A stretch of DNA of 64,000 nt from Sphaerosporella brunnea (GCA_008704415.1 VXIS01000022.1:124001-188000), one strand, 5' to 3'. Positions 42,200 to 55,580 are shown, counted from the first letter of the stretch. Numbers and translations are program-made. Notes: a model not told the origin generated them from the sequence alone.

Positions 42200-45100
42200 T
42201 ATCCGACGGCATTAGGCACAACCTATTTGTAAAATATCTCTGGTAGAATCTCGGTGTGTTGACTGCGTCTGTTAAATCTTTGAAACCTTGGAGCGACAGA
42301 CACTCTCAGAGTGTGCCCAAAGCCGGAGCTGTGCTGGAAGGCATGCTGCAATGCATACGTAGAAAGCCAACAGACGATCGCAAGACATGGTGCGAATGTT
42401 TTCAACATCAGCGACATGCCTGTATAGACACTGGACCTAACTCGATTCCAAAAAGACAGTTCCAGGATAATCTCAGGCTGAGCTGGGGCGTTAGTTTGCC
42501 CAGCCCTCAGACCTGACTCAATACTCAGGTTATCCGTTTTAGGGGGGCGGAACGCTATCAAATGGAAACTACACTGCGAATCCCAGGCGCCACATCCAAG
42601 TAAAGACACTCGTCATTGTATCGCACATTATCCCCCAATGACAACAATGTGGAGCACATCGTCGCTGAGCCAATCTCTTGCAAGGTGCGCCACTTCTAAT
42701 GCTTGAACACCGGGAGACAATTATTAGTACCATTCTTAATATGGATGGAGCTCCCCGACGCCGTGGAGAAGTGTGTGAGCAGTGGTGCTGGATAATCTGC
42801 CGTTTGGTGGCGCGGGATTGGAGGCGCCAGGTTGGCAACACGGGTCTGCAGTACCTGCATACATCCCTCAATGAATCTCACCCGCAGTCCCATTGAGATC
42901 CCGATACCTCTGTCTACGTGGGCTCTGAGAGTGTCCTCATCGGTTCAGGGCAACGCTCAAGGTGTTATCCACAACGGAAGTGACGCCGAGGGATGGCAGG
43001 GTGATGTTGGAACCTGCACCACAATGCCAGGAACGGCACAGGCTATGGACAATGAAACCAGCCAGCCTAGGCCTATTAAAGACGTTGAATGCATTGCGAG
43101 ACTAAGATTTCATCCTGGTTCTACCAAACGACGTTGAACTAACCACGATTTAGTCTGGTAGTAGCCGTCTTGGCCATCTATTGTCCTACAACGTAGTGCC
43201 AGTGACGGTGTGACTACTGGTAGAGTGAATGCTTAATGGTACTCCTCCTCCTGAACTCATCCACTTCTACTACCCCTATGGCTTGTCTGGTGTCTTCTTT
43301 AACATTTCCAAAGTGTTATCAAAGGTTTAAATCCCTCGGAGACAATTGCTGCAAAGGGTATGACATTGAGATTAGAGAGATATGACGAACATTTTTTCTT
43401 CCTGCACTTCCCCATTGTCCTAGTTCTACACTATGTCGAACCAGCGATTACTCGCTCTGTAGGTCGCACTGAGTACTTTCGATACAGGGACACCGGTCGC
43501 GGCCTTGATGGGGCTTCAGTAGTTGAGATCTCATGTTCCACCACCACCCCGCCCCCTCCCTTGCTTCTCCCTCAGGAATGGCAGCTTGCAAGGGGTTGCC
43601 TACGGAGCAGCTAGCCGAAGTGCTCAATCCATTGCCACTGTTGCAGTACCTGATGGGGTGGAGCCCGTTGAGATTTGGCTCGAATCTCCTCTACCTGCAC
43701 CGAATCATACGATCTCCCCCCTGTTGAATCCGACATGCAGTATCGTGTTCTCTGAGAGTCTTTTTAATACCGGGTTTAAACGCTCGAATCCATTCTCATG
43801 ATAGGTGTACTTGCAGCCTTACTACTGTTTGTGATATCGCCGATTACTCCGCCTGCGGCTATTGATCCAGAGCTGGTACCCAGCATTGCACTGGAAACCA
43901 CAGGGACACCCGGCGTCAGGCGTACCAAAGCTGATTGTTCTCGGTAGGTATTACGCGCCAGTGCATGCTCACCGAGCCGCCTCGGCGCCACCGAGTACTC
44001 TGCGCCACCGTGTACGCGGGCCCTCCTGCTGCCTATATATATTGATACCTTCAATTACCCTTCAACTTACATGAAAGCAGGTTTCCCAGGGGTTCTGAGT
44101 ACGCTGGATCGTTTGTGACCGTTGGCATCGTTGCCAGTATTCAACGGAGTGGGATACAGGTCAAATCTCCTCCTCCAACAGCTCCACCAAGAAACGGACT
44201 CACTAGCCTCACATCACCTCTGTTCAACCTACCAACCGGTGCGCTAGCGCTGCTGAAGGTGCTAACTCCATTTCCGCTCTTGAGGCGGTCGCTGGTCATG
44301 CAAAGATGGAGAATTATACGAAATATTCGCGTTTTGCGACCTCACCTACCGCATTTACCTTCCTTCTACCTCACGACCGCTGCCTGCTCGGGGGTTCCCT
44401 TGTTAGTACGCGGTCTATATTTCCTACATGCGTTGAACCCGGGCCTCCTTTCCGTTCTTGCAGACGTTCAAATGATTGAGATATGGGTGATTGCAACAAC
44501 GGTTTCTGAGGTGGTTAGTTGACGGACATAGGATTGTGCTCACAACTGAGAACACAGCGCACAATAAAACAAGCCTGAAATATCACCAAAGCTGAGTCAT
44601 GGGGGGAAACATGCTGCTCCGGCCGAAATGACTCCGCACCCTTCTGCGCTTTGAACCCAACTCCCTTTGACATGACATTGGTTGTCCTACCGATTGTGGA
44701 CGCCGTGAATACATTGCGCGCGCTGGCTTGGTTGTCGATACGTCAAAAGTTGAGATATGGTTGTAACATCCTGCTGCACTGCCCTCGCCCTGCTAACCCA
44801 TTACCGGCTGCTATTTCACATGTGAGTTTCAGCCATCCGTCCTCCATAATGCGCAGCGTAGCAGACTATGCGTATATCGCATTCTTTTTTCGAAATATTC
44901 ATTTTCCATGCACATTTAACCAGTATCTTCATACCTGTCTGCCACGTTGGTCGCACCACAGCTAACACTCACTGGTCATTCACCAGACGCGACGCAGGAC
45001 GTAATCACCTCCGTGACTTGCCAGGAGACCAAAATGCCAGGTCATTTATAACTTTGTACAACCACCCAGGCCGTACAGATTTAGTGTCACGTCTGATTGG

Positions 45101-48100
45101 CCGCAGATATGGTCGTTCAGGTGCTCGGATGGAGATGGTGAAAACTGGGACTGCTTCCCAAGAAAGATTGCAGGAGGACCGTACTCATACATTTCAATAT
45201 GGTGGGTATATGAAGTATCGAAAAAAGGTGGGGATGTTGAGGTCAGACGGTTATGCAGTACGCAGCATGTTACCATCATGCCCTCTTTACTGACAGCGAA
45301 TAGCCTGACTGCAGCCACGACACAATCGGTGCTTTCTAGCCATTGAGAGCTGCAGCTGCTGTAGTTGTGCAGCCAGAAAGTTTTAACGACAGCAACACGC
45401 GTTTGTAGTAACTCCACGTCATAGGTAGATGTATGAGCGGCTGCAAGGCCATGCCTACAGAGATTCAGTTCCTCTTCAATCCGAGCGCCTGTTGCTGAAT
45501 AGGAAAACCCACCAACTAAACGCAAACATCCTCCTGGTGCACGGTGTATACGACGCCACCCCCCCTCCCGGATTTCCCAAATCACAATGGTCAATACCGG
45601 GTCCTGTTATTTTGACTACTATACTATGGCGGTCAGTGGTTGAGATGGCTGATCCCCTCATACTTCTACCCCACCCCCCCCATCGGCCTGGAGAAATGCC
45701 TGCATCAAGTCTGCCGTCGCATGTGTGTTTGCTCCTGTAACCGGCACAGTGCACAGTTTTCCAGTTCTTTCTGTGCCATTGCTCATAGAATGAAGCCCTC
45801 GCCAGTATCCTGAGGGAAGAGAGCGAACGCTCGCTGTCCACCAACCTAGAGTGGTAGCATCACTCATGTTAGGGGTAGCACCGCAGGATATCTCCGAGTC
45901 AATATCTGCGGCATGTTTGGTGTAGGAAACTCTCGCAATTCGGCTGGGCGTAGCCATGCAAATAGATGAGACGCCAGCTCCGCATCGAGGGCATCAACCT
46001 GACCGCCTGGTATTCAGGTTATGCGACTTTATGCAGGGCTAATCCCATCCCCTGAGACGTGTTGGGAAGTGGAAAGGTTGAAGGCACATCAATAGAACCG
46101 TCTGCCCACGACTGTATTGATTCTTCGAATATCGTTGAACTCATTTGTGCGATGATCGCAAAAACGTTTTTTTTGAAGCATGTCGAGCGTCCCTACCTTT
46201 CTGTGCATTTGTCTAACTGTGAAATGCGTTTGGGGTGATGGATGCAATTTACGAGGGCACGGTCCCTACGTTGGTTGGTCCTTATCGGGACTTCATGTGG
46301 ATGAGCAATACTCTTTAGAATGTTGAGTGCGCAACTGCAACTGTGATACTGGGGATTTTCGCTTACCAGGACAACAGAAAGAGCAACATGTACCATCAAT
46401 GGCACTACATTTCGCTCTTGCTGCAAAATGCAACAGCGTGGTTGACATCGAAGATCAGCAGAAAGGTTTGACCAACCAGACTGGCTGCGCCCATTAGTGG
46501 CCGGAGTTTATGGGTGTATGGCCCCGAACCACGAACATCACGAATAGCCGGGGGAACAGGAGCATTACCAGCAACCTGCAGGCTTAAACTGGATTTCCGC
46601 CCCACATTCGAATTCCCCCGTTACAAAGGGAAAGCGACCTTCTGTGTCTGTCTCCACAGTGCTGAAAGCGGTGCAGTGACAGCTGCATCAGTGGTTAGCC
46701 CACTCGGTTATGGCTATCAGGTTTTTGTTTTCGATACTTTCCTCGACAAAGACGTGATGACCGGAATTAAACACTCCAACAACTAACGATCCTGAGCACG
46801 TCGCGAAACACGCTCTCAAGCAAACTGTGGAATCGATGAACAGTCATGAACCCGGAATTTCAACGGATCCAGTCATTTCCTACCTCGCAGGTAGACGCTA
46901 CCACAGATCACATGCACGATTCAACGAAACATATTGACCAGGTATTCCGTTCCGGTTCACACCAAGATTCATGCCTCCAATTCACGGTGGCATTTCCGGG
47001 TCAGTGAATATGTCTCACCCGGGTTACTTCAGATCTCGAATTCGGTGGTCTTGAATTTCAGCCATGGTTGATGCAGTTTTACGTGCATCAGGTGGACATC
47101 TGGGACGATTATATCCCTGAATGTACCATCGACTGCCAACCGGATGCACTATCAGTGGTTACTTCCGCTGAAGACAGCAGCAGGGTATATTTCCGTTTTG
47201 CGATTGTTACCGTGAGACCGTGATTTGAACCCAAAAAACCTGGCTTCAGACACGAGGATTCGGATCGAGTATGTAACTGCAGATCCGTGCCACCATCTAT
47301 GATGCAGACCTCTCCAGCACGCTTGAATCGTAGCGGACCCTGGTGCCTAGTGCCAGCACTCTGAAATGCAAATCAACTTGTGATGTGTGGCTTGAGTTGC
47401 AAAAGCATTTCTTTCCAAGCTGTTTTCCGTCCATCGAAGCAAATCGCTTGGTAAGATATCTCCTTTTGAATCCTCATCTTACCCCTGGACGTGCCTGGAC
47501 TTGTATGGCATCGCGTAACCGTAAGACGGACTTGGTTGCTACGGTTTTTATGCAGGAACGAATGATGTGAGGAGGTTGTCTGTTAAGTGTCTATTGCTCG
47601 TCTCAAGCTCTCTTTTATATTCTTAAAGTGATCATATGACCAAAAATCTTTTGAATCCTCAACCCTCCACACGTTGTACTAAACACTACACGATGCAGGA
47701 AAGCCTGCATTGCCAGAACCTCGCGGTCAGACAAGTGTCCAAGGCGCTGAATGCAGCTGTGAGGTCGCTGGGTGCGTTTTCTCTGAACACGACGCACTGG
47801 GAGCTGCCAGCGCTGTCAACTGACTAATCGCAAGGCTCGCTGCCAGTAGGCGCCGCGGCCGGATGTAAGGCCACGATGTTGTTGTTATCCAACGAGAGTT
47901 CTGAAACCTGACGTAGACAGTCCCTTAGCCCCATGACGTTTGCAATGATAGCTCTACTTCTCTCCGAACTGGTAGACACTGAATGCTGCATTTGCCGGAG
48001 CATTAGCAATATCTCCCACTGCCAATAGGAAGCAACGAACCTCCGCTTCAGCGCAACATTCACGATGGCGGAGGCGAGAGAGAATGTGGTCGGCAACCGG

Positions 48101-49380
48101 AGCGCCATGAAGTAGTCATCAGTAAACAGAGGTATTTGAGACGACTGACGCAGATATCACCGGCCTATGATGCCTGGAACACGCCAAGTAGCGGTGCGAA
48201 AGCTCCACCCCGTTTTGAATCTTGTTGCGTGACTCAATACTCACAATATTTGAATTAGAGAAGATATCATCGAAATCCCCTGTTCACGGTCACCCAGACA
48301 TTAACGTGGTATTCCAGCTCGTACCAGTGTGCTCTATACCCCACCTGCGCGTGCACGCAGTCGTCAACCCGCTTGGGACGGATATCACCCGCATGATTGA
48401 AGACTGCCACGAACAAACGCGGAGATTTCGCTGAAATGAGCTGCAGCTCTCACGAGGTCATGATCAGCCCCTCTTTGCAGCCTTCCGGGCCGGATAGCTC
48501 GGTGCGTCTTTGTATTTACTGTTTGCGATCTGATATCCTGGGAAATATATTGCGCGTGGTCACGATCCGTCCGTCTACCGATGCATTATAACTACACCAA
48601 TTGATGATCCGATATTGTGGTTGTTGCCGCGCTTTGCAGTGGGGCGCATTTTGAAACCGGCACAGCGTGGTTCCTTGGGGTTTCGGTCCCGATGTAAAAT
48701 CTTCAGAACCACGAAATTCTTGGCAATTGAGTTGTGGCACTGGCCCTGGTGAACAGCGTCGTTCATCTCTCGCACTGACACTAACGTTGCTCCTCACCAT
48801 TCTGTGCATATTCGGCCTACAAAACGCGCCCTTACTTTTTCCCTCTCCGCATCTTTTCTGTCAACTGCTTACACTTTGGGGGTCCGATCGCTCTTGTTCC
48901 TTCAATGGCCCCATCAAACATCAAGGTCCTGTTGCTTGTACCATACTTAGTTCTGAATTGCGACAGGTTCCTAAAGTGGTCCAAATACATGTACCACGAG
49001 TGGGTGTGGGGTGAGGGACATTGCATTACTGTAAGTCAACAGCAACAAGCCGTTGGGCGTGACGTTGCTCCTGTACCGGAGGGTGCGCATGTGGAACCAG
49101 ACCGTCGGGCTGTGAAAATACGCTCCAACTGACAGTCATAGCTCGAGATTAGGCATTCAGCTCTGCTTCGTTTCGCAGGTTTCGGCTTTCATTGGTGGGA
49201 CCTTTTGTTATGGCGGCTGCGTACCATGCCAACGATGATTCTCAAACTCATTATTCGTATGAATATACTACGCCTATGAGGTTTGCTGTTCCAAGCTCAG
49301 AGGCGTGGTGCAGGAGCCTGCACGTATGGTGCACGCAGTCAATAACCTGGGTGTAAGAAGATACGACTTGCAACCGGTCG
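42200..49380. other. Seven-kilobase region with no recognisable gene
   Basis: GC content falls to roughly half. Frames of 60-180 codons occur on both strands. The longest is minus 45594-45046 (182 codons, no ATG at its start). Plus-strand pieces at 42830-43137, 43523-43801, 46514-46786 and about 46910-47220 (GLEFQPWLMQFYVHQVDIWD) have Ser/Thr/Cys/aromatic composition like beta-sandwich extracellular domains. Minus 48108-47824 (start MALRLPTTFSLASAIVNVAL) is the best minus-strand candidate at 94 codons. I could not build a consistent spliced model. Confidence 0.35.
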
Positions 49381-49382
49381 CG

Positions 49383-49619
49383 CTAAGATTTGAGTACAGC
49401 AACAGCCGACCACATCAAATTATCCCGCTGTAGCGAGCGCCCGGTGGACGTGGGAAAGCAGCGAAAAGTTTTACTTTCCGGCGTTGGCGGAAGTTTTTTC
49501 CTGCCGCGCTTTTCCAGCGGTGCTTTTGAGAGAGCGTTTAGTTGCTGAATCCTTCTTTTTGAGGGTCGTGGCATTTTATTGTGCTTGGTCGCAGTCAGAT
49601 TGTCGCGGTTCTCAGTCAT
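49383..49619 (-). pseudogene. Possible transposase-gene N-terminus
   Basis: The minus frame carries MPRPSKRRIQQLNALSKAPL followed by EKRGRKKLPPTPESKTF. A short basic start of the form MPxPSKRRxQ is common at the head of transposase-like genes in many fungi. Nothing downstream on the strand completes it, so it is probably a fragment. Confidence 0.3.
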
Positions 49620-49634
49620 TCACTGCCATGACGT

Positions 49635-49756
49635 ACCGTATTATCCCGGTGATAAGGCAATGTGGCTAAGTGACTTTGCCAGGAGGCTCAGTGACTTCCC
49701 CACAGAGCGCAGTGACTTTGCCACCATTGCCTTAGTACCGAATTATCTCGGTACTA
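49635..49756. repeat. Palindrome with internal 22-bp tandem repeats
   Basis: Outer arms GTACCGTATTATC and GATAAGGCAATG (49635-49662) pair imperfectly with CATTGCCTTAG and TACCGAATTATCTCGGTAC (49727-49756). The loop holds three units of AGTGACTTTGCC or AGTGACTTCCCC. It may be a small MITE or the end of a larger element. Confidence 0.5.
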
Positions 49757-51000
49757 GTGCTGGACCCTCGATATTTACCCCTACTGTTGCAACCTCCCAT
49801 ACAATCCCATACAAAATGCTCGCGCGACATGCCTTTCAACTTTTCACAAAACTCTCGGAAAGCGCCGAAAAAAACGGAGCATGAAAGTTCATCGCCAGGT
49901 TAACAATCCTCCGATTTTATTTTTCCGGACCGGGCCATTCTCATCGCCCTGAAAAGGTCCCTATGTGGCCCCAGGTTCCTGACTGCATGCACCATATCCA
50001 CTAACTGCCAGTAAAAGATACAGTCCGTTCCCGAATTCGGTAGAGCCGAATCCAAAGCGAGATGCAGGTCGTCGAAGGGCACAGTGGGTATCAATAGTGG
50101 TATACGAAAGGCATCCGGAGAGGAGGTGTGTCGGTGTGCAATTATGGAAGGAATGCGATGTTACAAGACACCTACAACGAGATCGAAAAAAACGAAATCC
50201 TATATGTAGTCGATGAGGGACGGTGCCGTGGTCAGATATTTCATTCGCAATCGAAAGACACGTCGCGGCGGGCCAGTGATGAGGAACGGAAGGCTATAAA
50301 TACCATGCGCCATGCGTTGAACAATCTTCGGGAGTCGTAATGGCACAGTGTACAATCGGGATTGCTTTTAATGTGCAGTTCAAATTAACTGTAGATCGAT
50401 TCTCCAGACTTCTAAATTTCTGGGCCTAGCAATGTAAGCTCGCAATCAAGACGATATGACGAGCTATATGAGCTTCTGGCGCGAGGGGCGCGTGTGTCGA
50501 CTACGAGACATGTACATACAGCGAATCAAGCTGACAGGCGGCAGTCAAGAACAGGGTCCTTGCGCTGCCTTCTTGCTCAGCTAAGAACGGAACTGGTGCA
50601 GGTACATGAGGATAACCTTCCTTGATTAGGGTATAGGCGCCAGTATGTGGCATCGGGAGGCGTTCGCTGATCCAGATTCTCATAGCTCCCACCCTTGCGG
50701 CCACTGTTGCACCCTCTGCAGTTGGTTTCTCCGCAACATGGTTAATCTTCTCCATGAAAACTGACCGATAAGAAGAATATGGGGCTGTTCGTTGAGATTA
50801 TCCCAGTCTAGAGTAGGCAGGCTCCGCAGTTGCGTAGCCATCGCTGACATCGGCCAACAATCGGAACGCAAACCGTTCGCAGTTTGCACAGCTGTCCTAT
50901 CTACTGCTGTTGTTAGAGAATTTACGTAAATGTAAATCTACGTGTCTCCTATTGACCACACAATCAACGAGCTTGCTTTGAGTGGCACGACAACAAGCAC
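49757..51000. other. Gap: ambiguous ORFs only
   Basis: Plus 50128-50340 (70 codons, hydrophilic) overlaps a minus-strand open stretch running to 49900, so the strand cannot be decided. Nothing else was recognised. Confidence 0.35.
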
Positions 51001-51008
51001 CAATTCAC

Positions 51009-51647
51009 CAGGGCTGTCAAAAGTCCGGCCAGTCCGGCTTTGACCGCGGCCTGCACCGGACTGAGTGGAACGGGCTTTTGAAATCACGGCCCGTTTGGAC
51101 CAGGCTTTTTGGATCCAGACCCAGGTGCCCACGGGCACTCGCCAGGCCCAGAAGTACCCGGCGCCCGGCGGGCCCGCCAGGCATCTGTAGTTTTTTGCTT
51201 ACACATACATCAATTAACGCGAGATACAGATTCAACAACCTGAAGGACCTCCAGCTACCCCTCCTTCTCCGCCGCCCGCTGTTCCAAGTCGCTCAGCATA
51301 CGCTCAACCTGATGAATTTAATAACCCGCCCCATATACCAGGTCTTCCCTCGCCCAGCGTTTGAGGCATTCTATGGCGTGGATCTACCAGTCTTTTGATT
51401 GCAATCGACGCTTTAGCTGCGGCGGAACAAGCACCGAACGATTAGCGCTTTTAGTGGCCACGCGTTCGGCACAATGACCGACCCGACCTTAATTCAGGAT
51501 ACCGGGCACCGGCCGGCACCTATCAGATATCCGGGTCTTTCTTATGCCGGCCCGAACCTTTCGGGCTTGCCACATGACCGGCCCAACCTGACCCACTCCG
51601 TGGGGCCCGGTTTGACCTGGCGGCCGGCCGGACTATTGACAGCCCTG
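51009..51647. mobile_element. hAT MITE, family D, copy 2
   Basis: The termini match copy 1 (CAGGGCTGTCAAAAGTCCGG and its partner ending GACAGCCCTG). Length 639 bp against 642. The flanks CAATTCAC (51001-51008) and CAATTTAC (51648-51655) are a target duplication with a single C/T difference. Internal blocks are nearly identical to copy 1, so the two moved recently. Confidence 0.93.
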
Positions 51648-51655
51648 CAATTTAC

Positions 51656-52230
51656 TGACTGTCTCCAAAAGAGAACCATTGCGGAAAACGACTGACGTGG
51701 ATTTGAAACGCATTATTTGGAGACGGACCTACTTCTGGAGGGCCCGCTCACAGCCGGCAAAAGACGGGTGCCCTGAGAATTCACGGCGACCTCATGGTCA
51801 GCGACCTCAGTACCACTACCGGAGGCCGCACGAGCCTGCGTCGAGGAATGACCAGCGGCTAGAATACCGCACACCAGCTGGCCACGAGACGCCCTGGGGT
51901 GAGCCGAACAGGAACCATAGCCAGAACCGGCCAAGGGGTTACTCAATCAGCGCGAGAAGAGGCGACGGAGGAAACCTGGCAGGTGGCAGTGGAGTGGTTA
52001 GAAGTGGCGGGTACACTCATGGCGGGTTAGACGTTGGTGCAAAACCTGGGGTGGCATCACGGGTGGAGTGATTGGCAGAGGCAGGAGCACCCACGGAAGG
52101 GGAGATGTCGGCGGATGTAGTGGTGGGCGTTCCTGGTCAAGCGACGTTAGGACAGGCGGAACCAAAGCGACCAACAACGGACTCCTGAAACGGAAATTTC
52201 TGTGTTGCGAACTTTCACTTCACCGCCTCC
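51656..52230. other. Gap with one Gly/Arg-rich open frame
   Basis: Plus 51679-52071 is open for 130 codons (no ATG at its start) and rich in Arg, Gly, Pro and Asn. It may be compositional. Nothing else recognised. Confidence 0.3.
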
Positions 52231-53600
52231 GTTTGTTTTGGTTTTAATCATATTGTATTGGGCCGCTTTCGGCCATGACATATGTGAAAGCAGAGACTAT
52301 GCTACCCCCCGGACCACAGAGAGCCCGCTACCAGCGCCTGCAGCCCTTTTAAGGAAAGGAACAAAGGAAATCGCACGTCGTAAATCCGGAAATAGGAAAG
52401 TAGTCATTTCATGAGGCCCTCGTCGGGCCAGCAGCCAATCTTTGTAGCACGAAGGAAATCTAGCACCGCCGTTGTGGATCTGTCATCTGCCAGCAGGTCC
52501 ACCAATGAGGTGGACGGCCATCGTCTCCTGACTCCACCGTCTTTGGTAACGTCCTTGACCGCCTTCCATGGCTCCATCTGCTCAGCCTTCCATCTCCTGC
52601 AGAACTTGAAGAGGTGGCCAAGGGTTTGCTTCGCACCGCTGCCGTACCACCAGCATTTGTCATCCGTCCTGCTATTTGTCCATTGCAGGTATGAGGCCGT
52701 TGGTGCTTTGTTGAGCCTCAGCTGATAGAAGCGTGAGGCACCTGCCTTGGGAGCCTTGGCAGCTACGTGGTCAAGCTTGAAGCGTCGCGTCTTGTAGTAG
52801 CTTTTGGCGCAGTGTTTCCTAAGCCAAGCGACACGGTCTTGCCGTTTGGCCTGGGATGTAGCCCTTGCAATATGCGCCAGCGAAGTCATTTACAGCACGT
52901 CAGAGGATTCGGATTCGGCGTTTTTGCGGCGTTCTGCAGCATTCTTGGCTAGCTCGTCGGCGGCTTCGTTGCCGGGGACGCCGAGGTGGCCCGGCACCCA
53001 TCGAAACTCCACACGCCAGCTTGAAGCCAGGAGTGTGGCTTCGGCCTGGGAGATTATTGCTAGAAGCCACTGTCCTGGGCCCGGGGTCCCCGATTTCAGT
53101 CGCAGGAGGGCGGCCTGTGAATCGGAGAAGATGCGCACTGTGCCGGGTTTGCTGGCAGATAGTCGGTGCTTGGCCAGAGCGAGGCTGGCTAGGATGCCGA
53201 AGAGCTCGGCATCATACGCCTCTTGGTTGTTGCCCAGGTATTTTGCCTTGCCAGCCCAGTCGCCGGATGGGGTGCTGGTGACTGCTGAGTAGGCGCAGCT
53301 GCCGTCCTCCAATCTGGAGCCGTCCGTGTAGATTGCGACCGCGTGGTCGGTGGCCTCCTGCCACATCTTTGCGTCTTGCAGGGCGACGTCTTCTGGTTCT
53401 ATGATGATGTGGCCGCTCGGCCTGATGCCTCCGTGTTGTGTGCTGCCGTATCTTCCTCCTTCCTTGGCGCATTGAAACGCATGCCGCCAGACTCCTCAAC
53501 AAGGCGCACTGCATCAACGCGCATCTGAACGATCACCTTTTCCTGGTCTGTGGCATCTACGCGGGTCTAGTCAGCTGCGGGACCGCGGTTTGCCCCCTCC
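52231..53600 (-). mobile_element. LINE 3' fragment, best preserved copy
   Basis: Minus orientation: A-rich tail complement at 52231-52260, hairpin variant GGCCGCTTTCGGCC (52261-52274), 3' UTR, then the ORF2 C-terminus, RNase H and the segment upstream of it (ARRGGIRPSGHIIIEPED-like region near 53400). Homology fades near 53600, where a different repeat begins. Confidence 0.85.
52404..53366 (-). pseudogene. LINE RNase H and C-terminal Cys/His region
   Basis: One minus-strand frame is open from 53366 to 52404 except for a single TAA between 53366-52890 and 52889-52404. RNase H has all expected acidic positions: YTDGSRL (first Asp), EAYDAELFGI (Glu), IFSDSQAAL (second Asp) and WVPGHLGVPGNEAADELAKN (His and final Asp). 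The C-terminal motif reads CWWYGSGAKQTLGHLFKFC, where the second Cys of the family pattern is Tyr. The domain would remove RNA from RNA:DNA hybrids during insertion. It is the most intact enzyme domain of the family in this window. Confidence 0.85.
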
Positions 53601-53629
53601 GTGCCGGCGGTATTACGGTATGCCTCAAG

Positions 53630-54420
53630 GAATTTATGACATTGTAAATGATTGGCACATAATGGCGTGTGCGAATGTCCCCCAATCGCAGCCTTCTTGA
53701 ACATCCGGAATGGATGCGCCCTTGTTCCCTAGAACGGGAGTTACCGGTTTTCATGGCTGTGGTGAGGTATGAACTCGTTCTTTGCATCGTCGTCGCAGCC
53801 CAGCATCATCCACACAAACCCCCACCATATTTGGCACGCCGCCCTCCTCCTGCCGTGGATCAAGACTGCAACCAATGCCTACCGTGTCCTAACCGCAATG
53901 CAAATGGCATCCGAAGGAAATCCCTGCACCATGCGGGAAGGGACACCATGGACGGGTAAAACCCGACCCAACCTGAAGTTCAGTAGAGTTTCCCCAGCCA
54001 GTGAGATCTAGATGCTATGCCTTCTTCCCGTTTGATGCTTTGCATATCGCTCCTGTAATCCCACCGTTTCTGTTACAAAAAAGGATGCTGATAGAGCTCT
54101 CGGTTGTGTAGCAATACAAGTCAATAAGAGTTCCAAGGAGCCTTTGTTTTCGGACGGGCGTAGATGGGGCGGAAGATTCTTCAAAAACGGCGACCAGGGG
54201 TCGCAGCTATCGATGAATGTTTGACAGACTGATTTCTGAACTATGGGAAGCATTTCCTATGCGCGCTTTCCTTTATAGTCTTGCCCGAACGCTCCCGTGC
54301 GTACAGAGCTGCGTCTCTCTTCGGCCGCTGAATTTGTCCATCAGGCCGTCCTGCACCCTCTGTTTTAGTAATTATGGAACCAGAAACCGATGTTGTAAAG
54401 TGCGTGCCTAGCGCGACGGG
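53630..54420 (+). repeat. Copy 2 of a decayed repeated gene (shared with 32200-32905)
   Basis: Aligns along its length with 32200-32905, with extra sequence around 53790-53890. The peptide AIDECLTD, then FLNYGKHF, near 54210-54255 matches TIESCLTDHFTIYRKDF in copy 1. Stops are frequent. Confidence 0.6.
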
Positions 54421-55410
54421 TATGCTCAGTATTCTTGCCTTTGCCGCTGCCGGTCTAAGTGGCACAGTAACGGCAGTAATTATTCATACAGTCGGTGTAA
54501 TGCCGGGACAGGCTTTGCACCACGCTGTCGCTTTTGCCCAATCTAATGAGTTCAGAGTGGCCCTTCACGCCGCTGTGACAACACCACACCGCGTGGTTTC
54601 TGTACAACGAAACGGCCTGCAATGGTCGTCAAAGAGATTTTGTTGTTTCACCTACCCACACGGTTCATAATAATCACGCAGCACCAGAGAAACCACGGTT
54701 GTGACGAATCGCCCATGTCCGCCGTATACCAAGGCCACTCATTGGACGATTGTACCGTCCAGCGAATTATTAGAAGCCAGCTTTTGCCTGTTGAGGGGTT
54801 AGATCCTATGCGCAACATGTTTGTGGACCGAGTGCTAGTTCGTGAGCGCAGAGACTGCGGACTGTCCTGTTGCCCATCCTGCCAAGAAGTTTACCGCACC
54901 GCCATACGCCGCACGCGCAACCGCCACGCTGCGTTGACGACGCCGCTTAGGTGATGAAGACTGGAATTTTACATTTTTTTTTTTTCTGTAATTATGCTGC
55001 ATACCACCGTCCGAAGTTCAAATTTGCAGGATACCCCCGTCCCAAAAACTTATGTAGGATACCCCACATCTGTTTTGCGGGGGTTTTCGGGAGTGTTTTC
55101 GAGTGGTCATTGGACTCGGCTTACAACTCCGAGTAGGTATCACTTCTGCAGATGCGTCACAATGTGTTGATTCCTAGATAATCCGTGGCCTTCCCTATCC
55201 GGAATATCGGGCAAGCCATCCAGGGCCAGCCGTCGACATCGCCTGACGTGGCCCTGGCGCCGCCGTTTTTTTGGTGCTCGTCCTTTAGGCGCGCAAGTCA
55301 ATTGTACATTGCAGTTATCGAGTGCAGGCCCCGAGTTGCTATCTGAGTCAGTGCCGAGCATTTTCCCCTCATGGTACGCCCCTTTAAATTCGGCTCAATC
55401 ACTCTGCTGC
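54421..55410. other. Gap: nothing recognised
   Basis: Plus frames 54374-54670 and 54622-54954 are open but without recognised domains. A T-rich tract lies at 54971-54985. Confidence 0.35.
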
Positions 55411-55580
55411 AGTGTCCAGTCCGACCAGTACTGAGCGAGGACCGGACCTGGACCACATCATGCAGTGCAGTCAGAAAGATCGCCCGGGACCAGCAGTTCT
55501 TTGATGTGGTATGGATTGGACCGCCTGCCCACGACTCAGTCAACTGGATAATTGATGTGGAGCAAGTGTTACATAAGGAT
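55411..55580 (+). mobile_element. Remnant of hAT-like family C
   Basis: CAGTGTCCAGTCCGACCAGT and the next ~150 bp match, in reverse orientation, the right-end region of the element at 15556-16351 (the segment around 16190-16345), with about ten bases missing after CAGTG. No matching other end was found. Confidence 0.6.

Noticed and set aside
45046..45594. 182-codon minus-strand gene
   Set aside because: No ATG at its start, no domain and no promoter. An open frame of this length can occur by chance in 12 kb at this GC.
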